Positions 36,767-45,169 of a DNA stretch of 64,000 nt are shown one piece after another. How positions within the stretch are numbered: the stretch's first letter is position 1; each line of letters begins with the position of its first letter. The notes under the pieces were generated by a model, which saw only the letters and a list, made by a program, of their open reading frames with translations, was not told where the DNA came from and ran no database searches. The translations under genes and the position numbers were made by a program. Where the stretch lies: contig NZ_BOLM01000002.1 of the NCBI RefSeq assembly GCF_016861605.1, positions 207,548 to 271,547 of the forward strand. The letters are read 5' to 3'. Source of the stretch: Levilactobacillus wangkuiensis (GTDB taxonomy: Bacteria > Bacillota > Bacilli > Lactobacillales > Lactobacillaceae).

Positions 36767-37678
36767 ATGAAACAAGGCACCACGATTATCACCTTAGACA
36801 ACGGTTACCACCTTTGGACCAACACCCAAGGCACTGGTGACATCCACCTGCTCGCCTTACACGGTGGCCCTGGTGGCAACCATGAATACTGGGAAGACAC
36901 TGCCAAGCAATTAGCCGCCCAAGGCCTGAACGTTCAGGTCCACATGTACGACCAATTGGGTTCTTGGTACTCCGATCAACCCGACTATAGCGACCCCGAA
37001 ACGGCTAAGAAGTATCTGACTTACGATTACTTCTTGGATGAAGTTGAAGAAGTTCGGCAAAAGCTGGGCATCGACAAGTTCTACCTGATTGGCCAATCAT
37101 GGGGTGGCGCCTTGGTTCAAATGTACGCTGCTAAGTATGGCCAACATTTAAAGGGTGCCATCATTTCCTCCATGGTTGACAACATCGACGAATACGTTGA
37201 AAGCATCAACCATATCCGGGAAACGGTTTTGACGGCTGACCAAGTGGCCTACATGAAGCAAGTTGAAAAAGATGGGAACTACGACGACGCCAAGTACCAA
37301 AGCTACGTCGACATCTTAAACGACGGCTACGTGGACCGCAAGAAGCCCGCTGCCATTTCTCACCTGATCAGCACCATGGCCACCGACGTTTACGGTGCCT
37401 TCCAGGGTGACAACGAATTTGTCATCAAGGGTAAGCTGAAGGAATGGAACTTCCGTGAACATTTGAAGGAAATCAAGGTCCCAACCCTGTTGACCTTTGG
37501 GGAACACGAAACCATGCCAATCGCCACGGGTAAGAAGATGGCGGAACTCATCCCCCACTCTCGCTTCGTGACAACGCCTGAAGGTGGCCACCACCACATG
37601 ATCGACAACGCACCCGTTTACTACGATCACTTGGCAACGTTCATCCGCGACGTGGAATCCGATAACTTTAACGCCTAA
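36767..37678 (+). CDS. pepI: Proline iminopeptidase PepI
   Basis: 303-residue alpha/beta hydrolase: oxyanion motif HGGPGG (32-37), nucleophile Ser111 in GQSWGG, catalytic His in PEGGHHHMID. Residues between about 130 and 230 form the helical cap. Removes N-terminal proline from peptides; with PepX and Opp it supports growth on casein- or gluten-type peptides. Codon use is biased to C-ending codons, as in highly expressed neighbours. Single gene with terminator 9 nt after the stop. Confidence 0.95.
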   Translation: MKQGTTIITLDNGYHLWTNTQGTGDIHLLALHGGPGGNHEYWEDTAKQLAAQGLNVQVHMYDQLGSWYSDQPDYSDPETAKKYLTYDYFLDEVEEVRQKLGIDKFYLIGQSWGGALVQMYAAKYGQHLKGAIISSMVDNIDEYVESINHIRETVLTADQVAYMKQVEKDGNYDDAKYQSYVDILNDGYVDRKKPAAISHLISTMATDVYGAFQGDNEFVIKGKLKEWNFREHLKEIKVPTLLTFGEHETMPIATGKKMAELIPHSRFVTTPEGGHHHMIDNAPVYYDHLATFIRDVESDNFNA

Positions 37679-37686
37679 GTTTGATG

Positions 37687-37725
37687 AAAAAATCCCGCTC
37701 TAATCACTGATTAGGCGGGATTTTT
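37687..37725 (+). terminator. Terminator of pepI, probably bidirectional
   Basis: AAAAATCCCGC/GCGGGATTTTT with an inner CTAATCA/TGATTAG. It can also serve the convergent L,D-transpeptidase gene. Confidence 0.9.
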
Positions 37726-37792
37726 GTCTGCAATCAAAAACAGCGACCGGCCATCTCTGGCTAATCACTGCTCTGAAATTACCTATTTGTGC

Positions 37793-38389
37793 TTAATGGA
37801 TAACAACTTTCATCCCGTAAGGCACGTGATTGTAGACCCATTTGGCATCGGCCACGGACAGGCGGACACACCCGTGTGAAGCGGCGGTCTTGCCTAGCTC
37901 CTCGGCTTCACTCTTGATGTAGTTCCCGTTCTGGTCGGTTGGCACACTGTGGAACAAGTAGATGCCGTGGTCCTTCCAGGAGACCCAGTACTTGGCTCCC
38001 TCACCAGAATTCTGGTTGAAGAAGAACTTCCCGCGTTCCTCCTGAATGGCGTACGTGCCGTGTGGCGTCTTGTTTTCCTTGCCCGTCCCGGTTGAGCAAT
38101 ACATGGTGTAAAGCACCCGGTGATTGCCGTCGCGAATGTACACCCGTTGCCGACTGGTATTCACGTCCAGCCACGCGTTGGGATGTTTATCTAAATTGGG
38201 ATAAGGCTTGCTTTCCGACGGCTTGCGCCAATTAATGGTATCGGCCTTGGCCGTCTTCTTTGTCGTCGTCTGGGTCGTCTGCTGACTCGGGTGCGAAGTC
38301 GCGGTCATCTTCTGAAAGACCCGGTTGACCCCAAGTGCCGCAACGATGATCAGCGCGACAACCACGAGTAACTGTCTAAAACGTCTCAT
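37793..38389 (-). CDS. L,D-transpeptidase (YkuD domain)
   Basis: 198 residues. An N-terminal membrane anchor (about 7-22) and a Thr/Lys-rich linker precede the YkuD catalytic domain from about residue 70, with active-site motif ASHGCVRL (Cys174). Forms 3-3 cross-links in peptidoglycan or attaches proteins to it, outside the membrane. An uncleaved anchor is likely because no AXA site is evident. Monocistronic; no CIE on either side. Confidence 0.93.
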   Translation of the reverse strand: MRRFRQLLVVVALIIVAALGVNRVFQKMTATSHPSQQTTQTTTKKTAKADTINWRKPSESKPYPNLDKHPNAWLDVNTSRQRVYIRDGNHRVLYTMYCSTGTGKENKTPHGTYAIQEERGKFFFNQNSGEGAKYWVSWKDHGIYLFHSVPTDQNGNYIKSEAEELGKTAASHGCVRLSVADAKWVYNHVPYGMKVVIH

Positions 38390-38488
38390 ACTCTGCCGTC
38401 CTTTTCGAATTTTTCCTAACTACGACTACTGTAACGGATTTTTCAGAAAAAAGGAACGCCTTTTACCAAAACGTAATCTACATGCAAC

Positions 38489-40042
38489 TTAGTTTGCAGA
38501 ATTCTTTAAACTCAGCTTCTCCACGTTCAAAATCTTGTCGACGAGTCCGGTGTAGAAACTGGCCTCATGGCTGACGATGATTGCATTGCCTTGAAAGTTC
38601 AAGATGGCTTGCTTCAAGGCTTGCTTGGTCTCGTCATCCAAATGGTTCGTGGGTTCGTCCATGATCAGGAAGTTCGCGGGTTCAAATTCCATCAAGGCCA
38701 GCTTGACCTTGGTTTGTTCCCCACCAGATAGCTCGCCAATGGGCTTCATCGCGTTGGCGGAATCCAACCCACACTTGGACAGCTTGGTCCGAATGGCCTT
38801 TTGTGGCAATTTTTCGTACTTCTCTTGAATGATCTGTAGTGGCGTCTGTTGGTTGTTATCCCAGACCAGGTCCTGGCTGAAGTAACTGATACGCGCGGAT
38901 GGCGAGAAGTGGGCTTCCCCACCCTTAGCCTTGATCAGTCCCAGAATGGATTTGATCAGCGTCGACTTTCCGACCCCGTTAAACCCGGTCAACCCAACCT
39001 TTTGGTCAGTCGTCACGGAGAAGGTCACGGGCTTCAACAGTGGCCGGTCGTAACCAACGGACAGTTGGTCCACCACCAGCGCGTTTTGCGACCCGGTTTC
39101 CTGGTAAGGAAAATCAAAGTGAGCTTGCACGTTGGTCGAAGGTGGATCGACCCGGTCCAACCGGTTGAGCATCTTTTCCCGTGACTTGGCCATGGTCGAC
39201 TTGGACCCGGCCTTGTTCTTGCGGATAAAGCGTTCGGCCTTTTCGATAACGACCTGTTGCTTGTCAAATTCCCGTTGTTGGGCCTTTTCGCGTTCGTCCC
39301 GCTGACGCATGGCTTGCTTGAAATTGCCCCGGTACTTGGTGATCTGCCCAAACGCCACGTTAATGATACAGTTCGTCACGTTTTGCAGGAAGTCGTAATC
39401 ATGGGACACAATCAAGGCGGCCCCATCAAAGTTGTTCAGGTAGTCTTCCAACCACGCAATGTGGGCAACGTCCAGGTAGTTAGTCGGTTCGTCCAACAGA
39501 ATCACGTCGGGATTTTCCAGCAATAATTTTGCCAGGATAATCTTCGACCGTTGGCCCCCAGACATCTTCGCCACTTCATGGTCCCGGCCAATGTCGTCCA
39601 GGCCTAACCCGGAGATGACCCGTTCGATTTCAGTTTCGATGTCGTAGAAGTTCCGGGCATCCAATTCTTCTTGGAGCCGGCCGGCCCGTTCGAGCAGCTT
39701 GTCTTCCATGGTTTCGGCGTATTCCGTGTACAACGCCGTCATCCTGTCGTTCTTTTCGTACAGGTCAGCGTAGGCCGTATGGAGGAAATCAATCAGCTGC
39801 ATGCCTTCAGGAATGTCTGCGTATTGGTCCAAATAACCGATGTGGGTCTTCTTTTGCCATTTCACAGAGCCCGTCAATGGCAGCTCTTGTTCCGTAATAA
39901 TTTTAATCAGTGTGGACTTCCCCACACCATTTTGCCCGACAACCCCCATGTGTTCACCCTTGTTTAAGGTGAAGCTGGCGTTCTCGTAAAGTTTCTTGTC
40001 GGCGAAGCTCATGCTCAGGTCGTCGACTTCTAATAATGGCAC
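38489..40042 (-). CDS. ABC-F family ATPase
   Basis: 517 residues with two ABC domains and no membrane part. Domain 1: GQNGVGKST, MSGGQRSK, ILLDEPTNYLD. A charged interdomain linker follows. Domain 2: GFNGVGKST, LSGGEQTK, LIMDEPTNHLD. This is the ABC-F architecture of ribosome-associated translation factors (EttA/YkpA type); a resistance role cannot be excluded but nothing suggests one. A GTG start at 40042 follows GAAGGGAAGGGA; the upstream frame extension overlaps that site. Confidence 0.92.
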   Translation of the reverse strand: MPLLEVDDLSMSFADKKLYENASFTLNKGEHMGVVGQNGVGKSTLIKIITEQELPLTGSVKWQKKTHIGYLDQYADIPEGMQLIDFLHTAYADLYEKNDRMTALYTEYAETMEDKLLERAGRLQEELDARNFYDIETEIERVISGLGLDDIGRDHEVAKMSGGQRSKIILAKLLLENPDVILLDEPTNYLDVAHIAWLEDYLNNFDGAALIVSHDYDFLQNVTNCIINVAFGQITKYRGNFKQAMRQRDEREKAQQREFDKQQVVIEKAERFIRKNKAGSKSTMAKSREKMLNRLDRVDPPSTNVQAHFDFPYQETGSQNALVVDQLSVGYDRPLLKPVTFSVTTDQKVGLTGFNGVGKSTLIKSILGLIKAKGGEAHFSPSARISYFSQDLVWDNNQQTPLQIIQEKYEKLPQKAIRTKLSKCGLDSANAMKPIGELSGGEQTKVKLALMEFEPANFLIMDEPTNHLDDETKQALKQAILNFQGNAIIVSHEASFYTGLVDKILNVEKLSLKNSAN

Positions 40043-40187
40043 TTGTAGTCCCTTCCCTTCTTCTCTCACGCAGAAAAGGCCCCGACAACGTCAAGGCCGT
40101 ATCGTAAACATATATTAGGTAGTAATTTACCACGAAACGCCCGGGTTCGTCAACTTCCCCACCTGGGATTGCCCCCACATTCTATGC

Positions 40188-40193
40188 TATAAT
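40188..40193 (+). promoter_or_regulatory. Extended -10 promoter pointing at CIE copies 26-27 and the VOC gene
   Basis: TGCTATAAT on the plus strand with no good -35. If used, the transcript would read through both CIE copies before the VOC gene. Confidence 0.45.
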
Positions 40194-40207
40194 AGGTGAA
40201 ATTCACC

Positions 40208-40472
40208 CGAATTGGCGTGGGTCTAAATAGTAAATTGTCTGAGTCGGACCGTTCCCGACGGCGGGTTCAAACTGCCCTGCTGTGGGGCCGGTTCCAGCCT
40301 GAGGGGCGGGCTTCCACCTCAACTTTGAGCCAAAGTGCGGTCTCAAAGGTTGTCCCATGCTCTAAATAGAGAAAATCACTCTATTAAGACCATCGACACA
40401 GCTGGTCAGTTTGACCCGCCTCTGGTCACTGACTGTGGTTGAATTCACGTTACGTTTTCTCTGCCAATTCTG
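40208..40472 (-). repeat. CIE copy 26 (class A)
   Basis: Minus-oriented, upstream of the ABC-F gene. Outer arms GAATTGGC and GCCAATTC mark its ends. P3 is CTTAATAGAG/CTCTATTTAG, a covariant version of the usual CTTAGCTGAG pairing. Confidence 0.88.
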
Positions 40473-40587
40473 GTGACTGCTGTGTGGTTAACGCCAACAC
40501 GCAATTGCCGGCTGACATTCCGGTTGACCAAACCGATGGATGAGCGGACGATTGCTTTTATGGTGACACGCGTCGTTGCCAGTCACA

Positions 40588-40770
40588 TCTACGTAAGCCG
40601 CAGGGCGGGTGAAAATAAGCTCAGCCGTGGGAGTGGCCTTGGCGGTTTACCGCTTAGACCACTGCTATCTTTGAGACGTGACTTTCGGCTCAAAGTAAGT
40701 CCGGAGACCGCCTTTCGGCTCCGGACGGCGCCCACAGCGTCACGGCTTATTTTCACCCGCCCGGAGGCGA
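40588..40770 (+). repeat. CIE copy 27 (class B)
   Basis: Complete; arms GGGCGGGTGAAAATAAGC and GCTTATTTTCACCCGCCC are perfect complements. P5 GTCCGGAG/CTCCGGAC. About 65 nt before the VOC gene. Confidence 0.9.
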
Positions 40771-40836
40771 CGGCAAACACGTATCTCCGCACCAAACTAA
40801 AACCAATCATAAAAACCAAAAAAGGACTGACTCTGA

Positions 40837-41220
40837 ATGAATATCCGTAACATTGATCACATCACCTTAACCGTTAGCGACGAGGAACGTTCCGTTCGCT
40901 GGTACCACGAAGTCTTTGACCTCCCCATCATTGAATTTGACAATGGTCGGCGCGGCGTCAAGCTTGGCAAGCAAAAAATCAACTTCCAGCAGAGCGATGC
41001 CCCTCATTTGCCAGTCGCTAAGCATCCCCTGGCCGGGAGCGCCGACTTCGCCATCATCGCGACCGACCCGCTGGCCAACATTCTCTCGCACCTAACCAAC
41101 TATGCCGTGGAAATCGTCGACGGTCCGCTCCCCAAGGAAGGCGCCCTGGGCCCCATGACCTCGGTCTACGTCCGCGATCCTGACGAAAACTTGATTGAAA
41201 TCGGCAAGTACGACAAGTAG
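40837..41220 (+). CDS. VOC-superfamily (glyoxalase/dioxygenase fold) protein
   Basis: 127 residues: opening IRNIDHITLTVSDEERSVRWY and ending VYVRDPDENLIEIGKYDK, the two beta-alpha-beta-beta-beta halves of a VOC protein with the usual His and Glu metal ligands (His in IDHITL, Glu in NLIEI). Resembles the small virulence/glyoxalase-like proteins of Firmicutes; substrate unknown. Followed after 16 nt by the CPBP protease gene, probably one operon. Confidence 0.88.
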   Translation: MNIRNIDHITLTVSDEERSVRWYHEVFDLPIIEFDNGRRGVKLGKQKINFQQSDAPHLPVAKHPLAGSADFAIIATDPLANILSHLTNYAVEIVDGPLPKEGALGPMTSVYVRDPDENLIEIGKYDK

Positions 41221-41236
41221 GAGGTCCCCGCAGTTC

Positions 41237-41938
41237 ATGAACAAATTAAATCAACTCCTGACGGCCGCTGGCAGTTGGCTGATTCGCAGTCTGAAATGGG
41301 TTGGCTTTCTTGTGATTTATCTGGCCGACTCGCTCATCCTGCAAGCAGCCACCAGCAAGGCCAGTCATCCCCAGGTGGCGACGCGCTTGATTGGCATCAT
41401 GCTGATCTACTCGGCGTTTCTCCTGGCCTTTCTGACCTGGCGCTACTGGCAACAGTTAAAGAAAAACAACCCGCGCCACATTGGCAAGACGCCGTTCACG
41501 GCCAAACGCTCGTGGCAATTGGCTGGTCTTTTTATCCTAATGCTGGTCATTCAATTCGGCTGGACCATCCTGATCAACACCCACGTTCTGAGCAGTCCCG
41601 CCAATCAAACGGCGCTCAACACGCAGATCCTGCAACTGCCCTTCTGGAACTTGGCCTACGCGATTCTGTTAGCCCCATTCGTTGAAGAAATGATTTTCCG
41701 CGGTATCTTTTTAAACTATTTCTTCCGCGAAAACTCCCGGATGATGAACTTCCTTGGCGTCTTCATGTCTGGCTTGATTTTTGGCATGATGCACGTCATG
41801 AGTTTCTCGTTCACGCTCCTAATGTACTCGGCCTTGGGCTGGGTGCTGGGCTACACGTACCTAAAGTTCCGCGACTTGCGCTACAACGTGACGTTGCACT
41901 TCTTGAATAATGCGTTGTCATTGTTGTCCTTTATTTAA
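41237..41938 (+). CDS. CPBP-family intramembrane metalloprotease
   Basis: 233 residues, about six to seven membrane spans, with the Abi/CPBP motifs EEMIFRGIF (EExxxR), a second conserved histidine in MMHVMSF, and HFLNNALS. Family members include Rce1-type proteases and bacteriocin self-immunity proteins; no bacteriocin gene is near, so immunity is not implied. The ATG at 41237 is set by AGGAGGT; the open frame starting at 41195 overlaps the VOC gene and is not needed. Confidence 0.9.
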   Translation: MNKLNQLLTAAGSWLIRSLKWVGFLVIYLADSLILQAATSKASHPQVATRLIGIMLIYSAFLLAFLTWRYWQQLKKNNPRHIGKTPFTAKRSWQLAGLFILMLVIQFGWTILINTHVLSSPANQTALNTQILQLPFWNLAYAILLAPFVEEMIFRGIFLNYFFRENSRMMNFLGVFMSGLIFGMMHVMSFSFTLLMYSALGWVLGYTYLKFRDLRYNVTLHFLNNALSLLSFI

Positions 41939-41952
41939 ATTGATTCTATGCG

Positions 41953-42002
41953 AAAAAGCTCCGACTGCACACCAATTCTAGGTGTGCGGTCGGAGCCTTT
42001 TT
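41953..42002 (+). terminator. Terminator between the CPBP and HigBA genes, bidirectional
   Basis: AAAAAGCTCCGAC/GTCGGAGCCTTTTT with inner GCACACC/GGTGTGC. Serves both converging units. Confidence 0.9.
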
Positions 42003-42013
42003 AGAAATGTTTC

Positions 42014-42316
42014 TTAATTCATAGAGACATCGATTTTGTCAAATTGCACATTCAACGTCCGATGCGTTTTGATGGCAATATCAATTAACGTCTGCGAGCT
42101 AGCCTTATCAAAGCCCGTTTCAATTCGAGCAATCGTCGAAGTAGACTTACCAACTAGCTCAGCAAACTGCTTTTGAGTCAACCCAAGTTCAGCTCGCAGA
42201 TTCTTAACCCCCATCGCGATTTTTAAATTCATTTCTGCGTCAGCCAGCTTGGCATCAAAGTTCGGATCTTCCTGCCGTAAGTCATCAGCATAGTCATCGA
42301 TTGATTTCAACTTCAT
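42014..42316 (-). CDS. higA: XRE-type antitoxin (HigA-like)
   Basis: 100 residues. Central helix-turn-helix (LRAELGLTQKQFAELVGKST, then STIARIETG) with an acidic N-terminal extension. Its start overlaps the toxin stop by 4 bp. Toxin-first order is typical of HigBA. The protein should neutralise the toxin and repress the operon through the palindrome at 42673-42694. Confidence 0.88.
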   Translation of the reverse strand: MKLKSIDDYADDLRQEDPNFDAKLADAEMNLKIAMGVKNLRAELGLTQKQFAELVGKSTSTIARIETGFDKASSQTLIDIAIKTHRTLNVQFDKIDVSMN

Positions 42317-42666
42317 TTCCGATCATCTCCATGTTCTAAGTAGAATTTTCTTAACTGCCGTCCTCGACGCTTTTCCCATTCTGGCGTTCTATCGGTTTTC
42401 TTAGTAAATCCATGCGTGATAATAAACCCATCTTCATAAGCCTTAAAATAGATAACTCGTTGAATATTACTGCCAAACTTTGAACGAATTTCATAAAGAT
42501 TACGCTCCAGTTTTTTTACCCACTGCATACGTTTAGCCGTTTCTAACCCATATTTTTCGATTAGCAAAATGGTTTGTACTAGCTTTTGAGCATCCCCCTT
42601 AGGTAAAGCTGCTAAATATTCTGCAAACTCCGACTGATCATAGTACTTAAACTTTACACTCCCCAT
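42313..42666 (-). CDS. higB: HigB/RelE-superfamily toxin (phage Gp49-like)
   Basis: 117 residues, basic, with the pattern KKLERNLYEIRSKFGSNIQRVIYF and then FIITHGFTKKTDRTPEWE, typical of Gp49-like HigB mRNA interferases that cut mRNA on the ribosome. The AT-richer, different codon use compared with the flanking genes suggests horizontal gain. No ribosome binding site precedes the ATG, and the -10 box ends 6 nt before it, so the message may be leaderless. Confidence 0.87.
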   Translation of the reverse strand: MGSVKFKYYDQSEFAEYLAALPKGDAQKLVQTILLIEKYGLETAKRMQWVKKLERNLYEIRSKFGSNIQRVIYFKAYEDGFIITHGFTKKTDRTPEWEKRRGRQLRKFYLEHGDDRK

Positions 42667-42672
42667 AACTGT

Positions 42673-42694
42673 ATAATAGCATTGATGCTATTAT
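42673..42694 (-). promoter_or_regulatory. HigBA operator overlapping the promoter
   Basis: ATAATAGCAT-TG-ATGCTATTAT perfect palindrome. On the minus strand its inner end forms the -10 box TGCTATTAT directly before the toxin ATG. Antitoxin binding here would block the promoter. Confidence 0.8.
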
Positions 42695-42786
42695 TTTACA
42701 CCCCATTTTCCCTACTCTAGACAAAAATGTCTGAATCATCAGCATACCATCTCCCTATATTTGTAAAAGCGAACGTCCGTTTTAAC

Positions 42787-42840
42787 AAAAAAGCCGCTGT
42801 CAATAACTCTCCCACACCGGGAAAAGTTATCAACAGCGGC
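42787..42840 (-). terminator. Terminator downstream of the first TrpXYZ-type operon
   Basis: Minus strand: GCCGCTGT/ACAGCGGC stem continued by ATAACT/AGTTAT and CCC/GGG pairs, then TTTTTT. It lies about 640 nt after the ATPase stop, with CIE copies 28-29 in between. Confidence 0.75.
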
Positions 42841-42854
42841 CTTACTTACACACC

Positions 42855-42959
42855 GAGTTATGCACCCCTTGGGGGATAACTCATTATTTTCGAGAATCAT
42901 TCACGTAGAAAATCGTTTGGAACGGTGGATAACTCCTAAAATCTGCCCAAGTTATCCAC
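42855..42959. repeat. Paired DnaA-box-like inverted repeats
   Basis: GAGTTAT/ATAACTC hairpin (42855-42882) and GTGGATAACT/AGTTATCCAC perfect inverted repeat (42925-42959). The arms match or nearly match the DnaA box TTATCCACA. The neighbouring terminator contains two more such arms. No replication gene is nearby. Confidence 0.65.
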
Positions 42960-43034
42960 TATCAAAATCCGTTAAGCACAGTTACCTTGTTACGTGAACA
43001 TCGTCCCAGCCAATTGAAGCCCACCTAGCAATTG

Positions 43035-43262
43035 ACTAGCGTCATACACGCAGCGGTCGTTGTCAGCGACCAGAGACAACTTTGCGGACGCAGCTGTGTC
43101 GATGGCGTTGGCTGGGGTTCTTTCCCAGCCTACACCATGGGGCAACCTTGGAAACTCGTGCTCCTCAGCGAGGTTTCAAGACGAGACGGCGGACCGCTCC
43201 TCAGGCCGCAGGCGTTCCCCACAGCAGCGGTAGCGAAGATTGTCGCCAGGAGCGCTGGTCTC
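43035..43262 (+). repeat. CIE copy 28 (class A)
   Basis: P3 is GTTGGCTGGG/CCCAGCCTAC. P4 is the long CTTGGAAACTCG/CGAGGTTTCAAG form. Outer arms are weak. Confidence 0.83.
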
Positions 43263-43288
43263 CGCCAATCGAAGCCCACTAAACAGTA

Positions 43289-43463
43289 ACGTGAGGGTGG
43301 CGAAAATAAGCTCAGCCGTGGGAATTCTCTTAGCAGCTTGGCTGCTTAGAGAATTGGCGTCTTTGAGACGTGGTCCGCCGGCTCAAAGCGAGCCTGAAGA
43401 CCGCCCTTCGGCTTCAGGTGTCCGCCCAAGCGTTCCGGCTTATTTTCACCACCCGGTAAGGCG
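43289..43463 (+). repeat. CIE copy 29 (class B)
   Basis: Complete; arms GGGTGGCGAAAATAAGC and GCTTATTTTCACCACCC. P3 ATTCTCTTAGCAGC/GCTGCTTAGAGAAT. Ends 17 nt from the ATPase stop. Confidence 0.88.
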
Positions 43464-43480
43464 TTGCTAAGGACCGCCAG

Positions 43481-44254
43481 CTAGTCGGCGAAGAGGGACA
43501 TGAGCTCCTCCTGCCGTAACCCATCCTTAGCCGCCCCGCGCACGTCCAGCTTAATCTGCCCATCCTGGACCATGACCAGCCGGTTGCCATAGGTCAAGGC
43601 GTCGCTCATTTTATGGGTGATCATCATCGTGGTCAAGTGGTTGGTCTCAACAATCGTTTGGGTCAGGTCCATCACCTTTTTACTGGTCTGGGGATCCAAG
43701 GCCGCCGTGTGTTCGTCCAGCAACAACAAGTCCGGGTGACTCAGCGTGGCCATCAACAGGGATAACGCTTGCCGCTGCCCACCCGATAAGTATTTGACCT
43801 GCGTCGTCAAGCGGTCCTCGAGTCCCATATTCAGGGACTGTAACAACTCGCGATACGTCGCTTCCTGACTGGCCTTGCGGTACCGACTGAGACTCATACT
43901 GCCGTTGTGTTGTTGCGCCAGCGTCAGGTTCTGGGCCACGCTCAGTTCCCCCGCCGTGCCCAACTTGGGGTCCTGGAAGACCCGTGACAGCCATTTCGCC
44001 CGGTACGCCACGGATTTTTTGGTCACGTTATGACCGGCCAGGGTCAACTCCCCGTCATCGGCGGGTAACGTTCCGGCAATCGTATTGAGCAGCGTCGACT
44101 TCCCTGCCCCATTGTTCCCGATGACGGCCACGAAATCACCTGGTGCAATCGTCAGGCTGACATTTTTCAGGACGTGACGCTCATTTGCTGTCCCGGGAAA
44201 GAAGACCTTCTGGAGATGCTTGACGGTTAAGACTGCTGGTTGATTCTGCTTCAT
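43481..44254 (-). CDS. TrpZ-type ABC transporter ATPase (operon 1)
   Basis: 257 residues: Walker A GNNGAGKST, signature LSGGQRQAL, Walker B LLLLDEHTAALDP (the DEHTAALDP form is characteristic of this importer family). Pairs with the permease gene it overlaps. The start at 44254 (MKQNQPA) fits a GGAG site; ATG 44260 is possible. The permease gene runs more than 70 nt into this gene, a long overlap. Tryptophan as substrate is inferred from the streptococcal TrpXYZ family only. Confidence 0.88.
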   Translation of the reverse strand: MKQNQPAVLTVKHLQKVFFPGTANERHVLKNVSLTIAPGDFVAVIGNNGAGKSTLLNTIAGTLPADDGELTLAGHNVTKKSVAYRAKWLSRVFQDPKLGTAGELSVAQNLTLAQQHNGSMSLSRYRKASQEATYRELLQSLNMGLEDRLTTQVKYLSGGQRQALSLLMATLSHPDLLLLDEHTAALDPQTSKKVMDLTQTIVETNHLTTMMITHKMSDALTYGNRLVMVQDGQIKLDVRGAAKDGLRQEELMSLFAD

Positions 44255-45152
44255 GTTCATCGGCTCCAATCTGTTTGAGGTAACGTTTCAACTGTTGACG
44301 CGTGCGGGTCTTGGTCCGCAGGATTGGCAGGCAAATGACCACGACCAAGATGCCTGCGGAGAGAATTTTCAAATCGTCGACCGGGAAGCCCAGGCCCATC
44401 GCGACCGTTAAGAGGAACCGGTAGATGATGGCGCCGAGGACCATGCCCGTCAAACGAACCCACATCTGCCGCCCGTGAAGGAAGATTTCCCCAACTAGGA
44501 CGGAGGCCAAGCCAATCACGATGGTGCCGATGCCCATGCCAATGTCGGCATAGCCGTTGCTCTGGGCGATCAGGGCCCCGGATAACGCGATGCACCCGTT
44601 GGAGACCATGTAACCCAAAATCACCATCCGGTCGGTGTAAATGCCGTTGGCCGCGCTCATGGCGGGGTTATCCCCGGTCGCCATCAGAGACAGACCCAGC
44701 CGCGTCTTGAACAGCCAAATGAGCACGGCAATGACGACACCGGTCACGACCGCCCCAACGATAATCGTTTGCAGGTCGACCGACCACGTGGCTGGCAGGT
44801 AGTTGGTCAACACTTTTTGCGTTAACAACGGCACGTTCGACTTGCCCATCACGTGCATGTTCACGGAGTACAGGCCGGTCATGGTTAAAATCCCAGCGAG
44901 CAGGGATGGCATGTGAAGCTTGGTGTCGAGCACCCCGGTGACCCAGCCGGCCACACAGCCGGCGAGGAAGCCCAGCGAGCTAGCGACCACCGCGGATTGC
45001 CCGCTGATCATGGCACTAACGGTCACGGCAGCCCCCAGTGGGAAGCTGCCTTCCGTGGTTAAATCGGGGATATCGAGAATCCGGAACGTTAAGAACACCC
45101 CAATAACGAGTGGTGCCCACAATAGTCCCTGTCCAATACTGGTGATTAACAT
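44181..45152 (-). CDS. TrpY-type ABC transporter permease (operon 1)
   Basis: 323 residues, about eight to ten membrane spans, of the branched-chain/ribose-type permease superfamily (GQGLLWAPLVIGVFLTFRIL, SNGCIALSGALIAQSNGYAD). Its C-terminal tail (about 35 residues, RTRQQLKRYLKQIGADEHEA and on) is longer than in the paralogue at 50262 and lies over the ATPase gene start. It follows the binding-protein gene by 17 nt. Confidence 0.9.
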   Translation of the reverse strand: MLITSIGQGLLWAPLVIGVFLTFRILDIPDLTTEGSFPLGAAVTVSAMISGQSAVVASSLGFLAGCVAGWVTGVLDTKLHMPSLLAGILTMTGLYSVNMHVMGKSNVPLLTQKVLTNYLPATWSVDLQTIIVGAVVTGVVIAVLIWLFKTRLGLSLMATGDNPAMSAANGIYTDRMVILGYMVSNGCIALSGALIAQSNGYADIGMGIGTIVIGLASVLVGEIFLHGRQMWVRLTGMVLGAIIYRFLLTVAMGLGFPVDDLKILSAGILVVVICLPILRTKTRTRQQLKRYLKQIGADEHEAESTSSLNRQASPEGLLSRDSK

Positions 45153-45169
45153 AACTGGTTGCCCCTTTC

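Noticed and set aside
42787..42959. Origin of replication
   Set aside because: DnaA-like boxes occur, but there is no dnaA, dnaN, rep gene or AT-rich unwinding element next to them.
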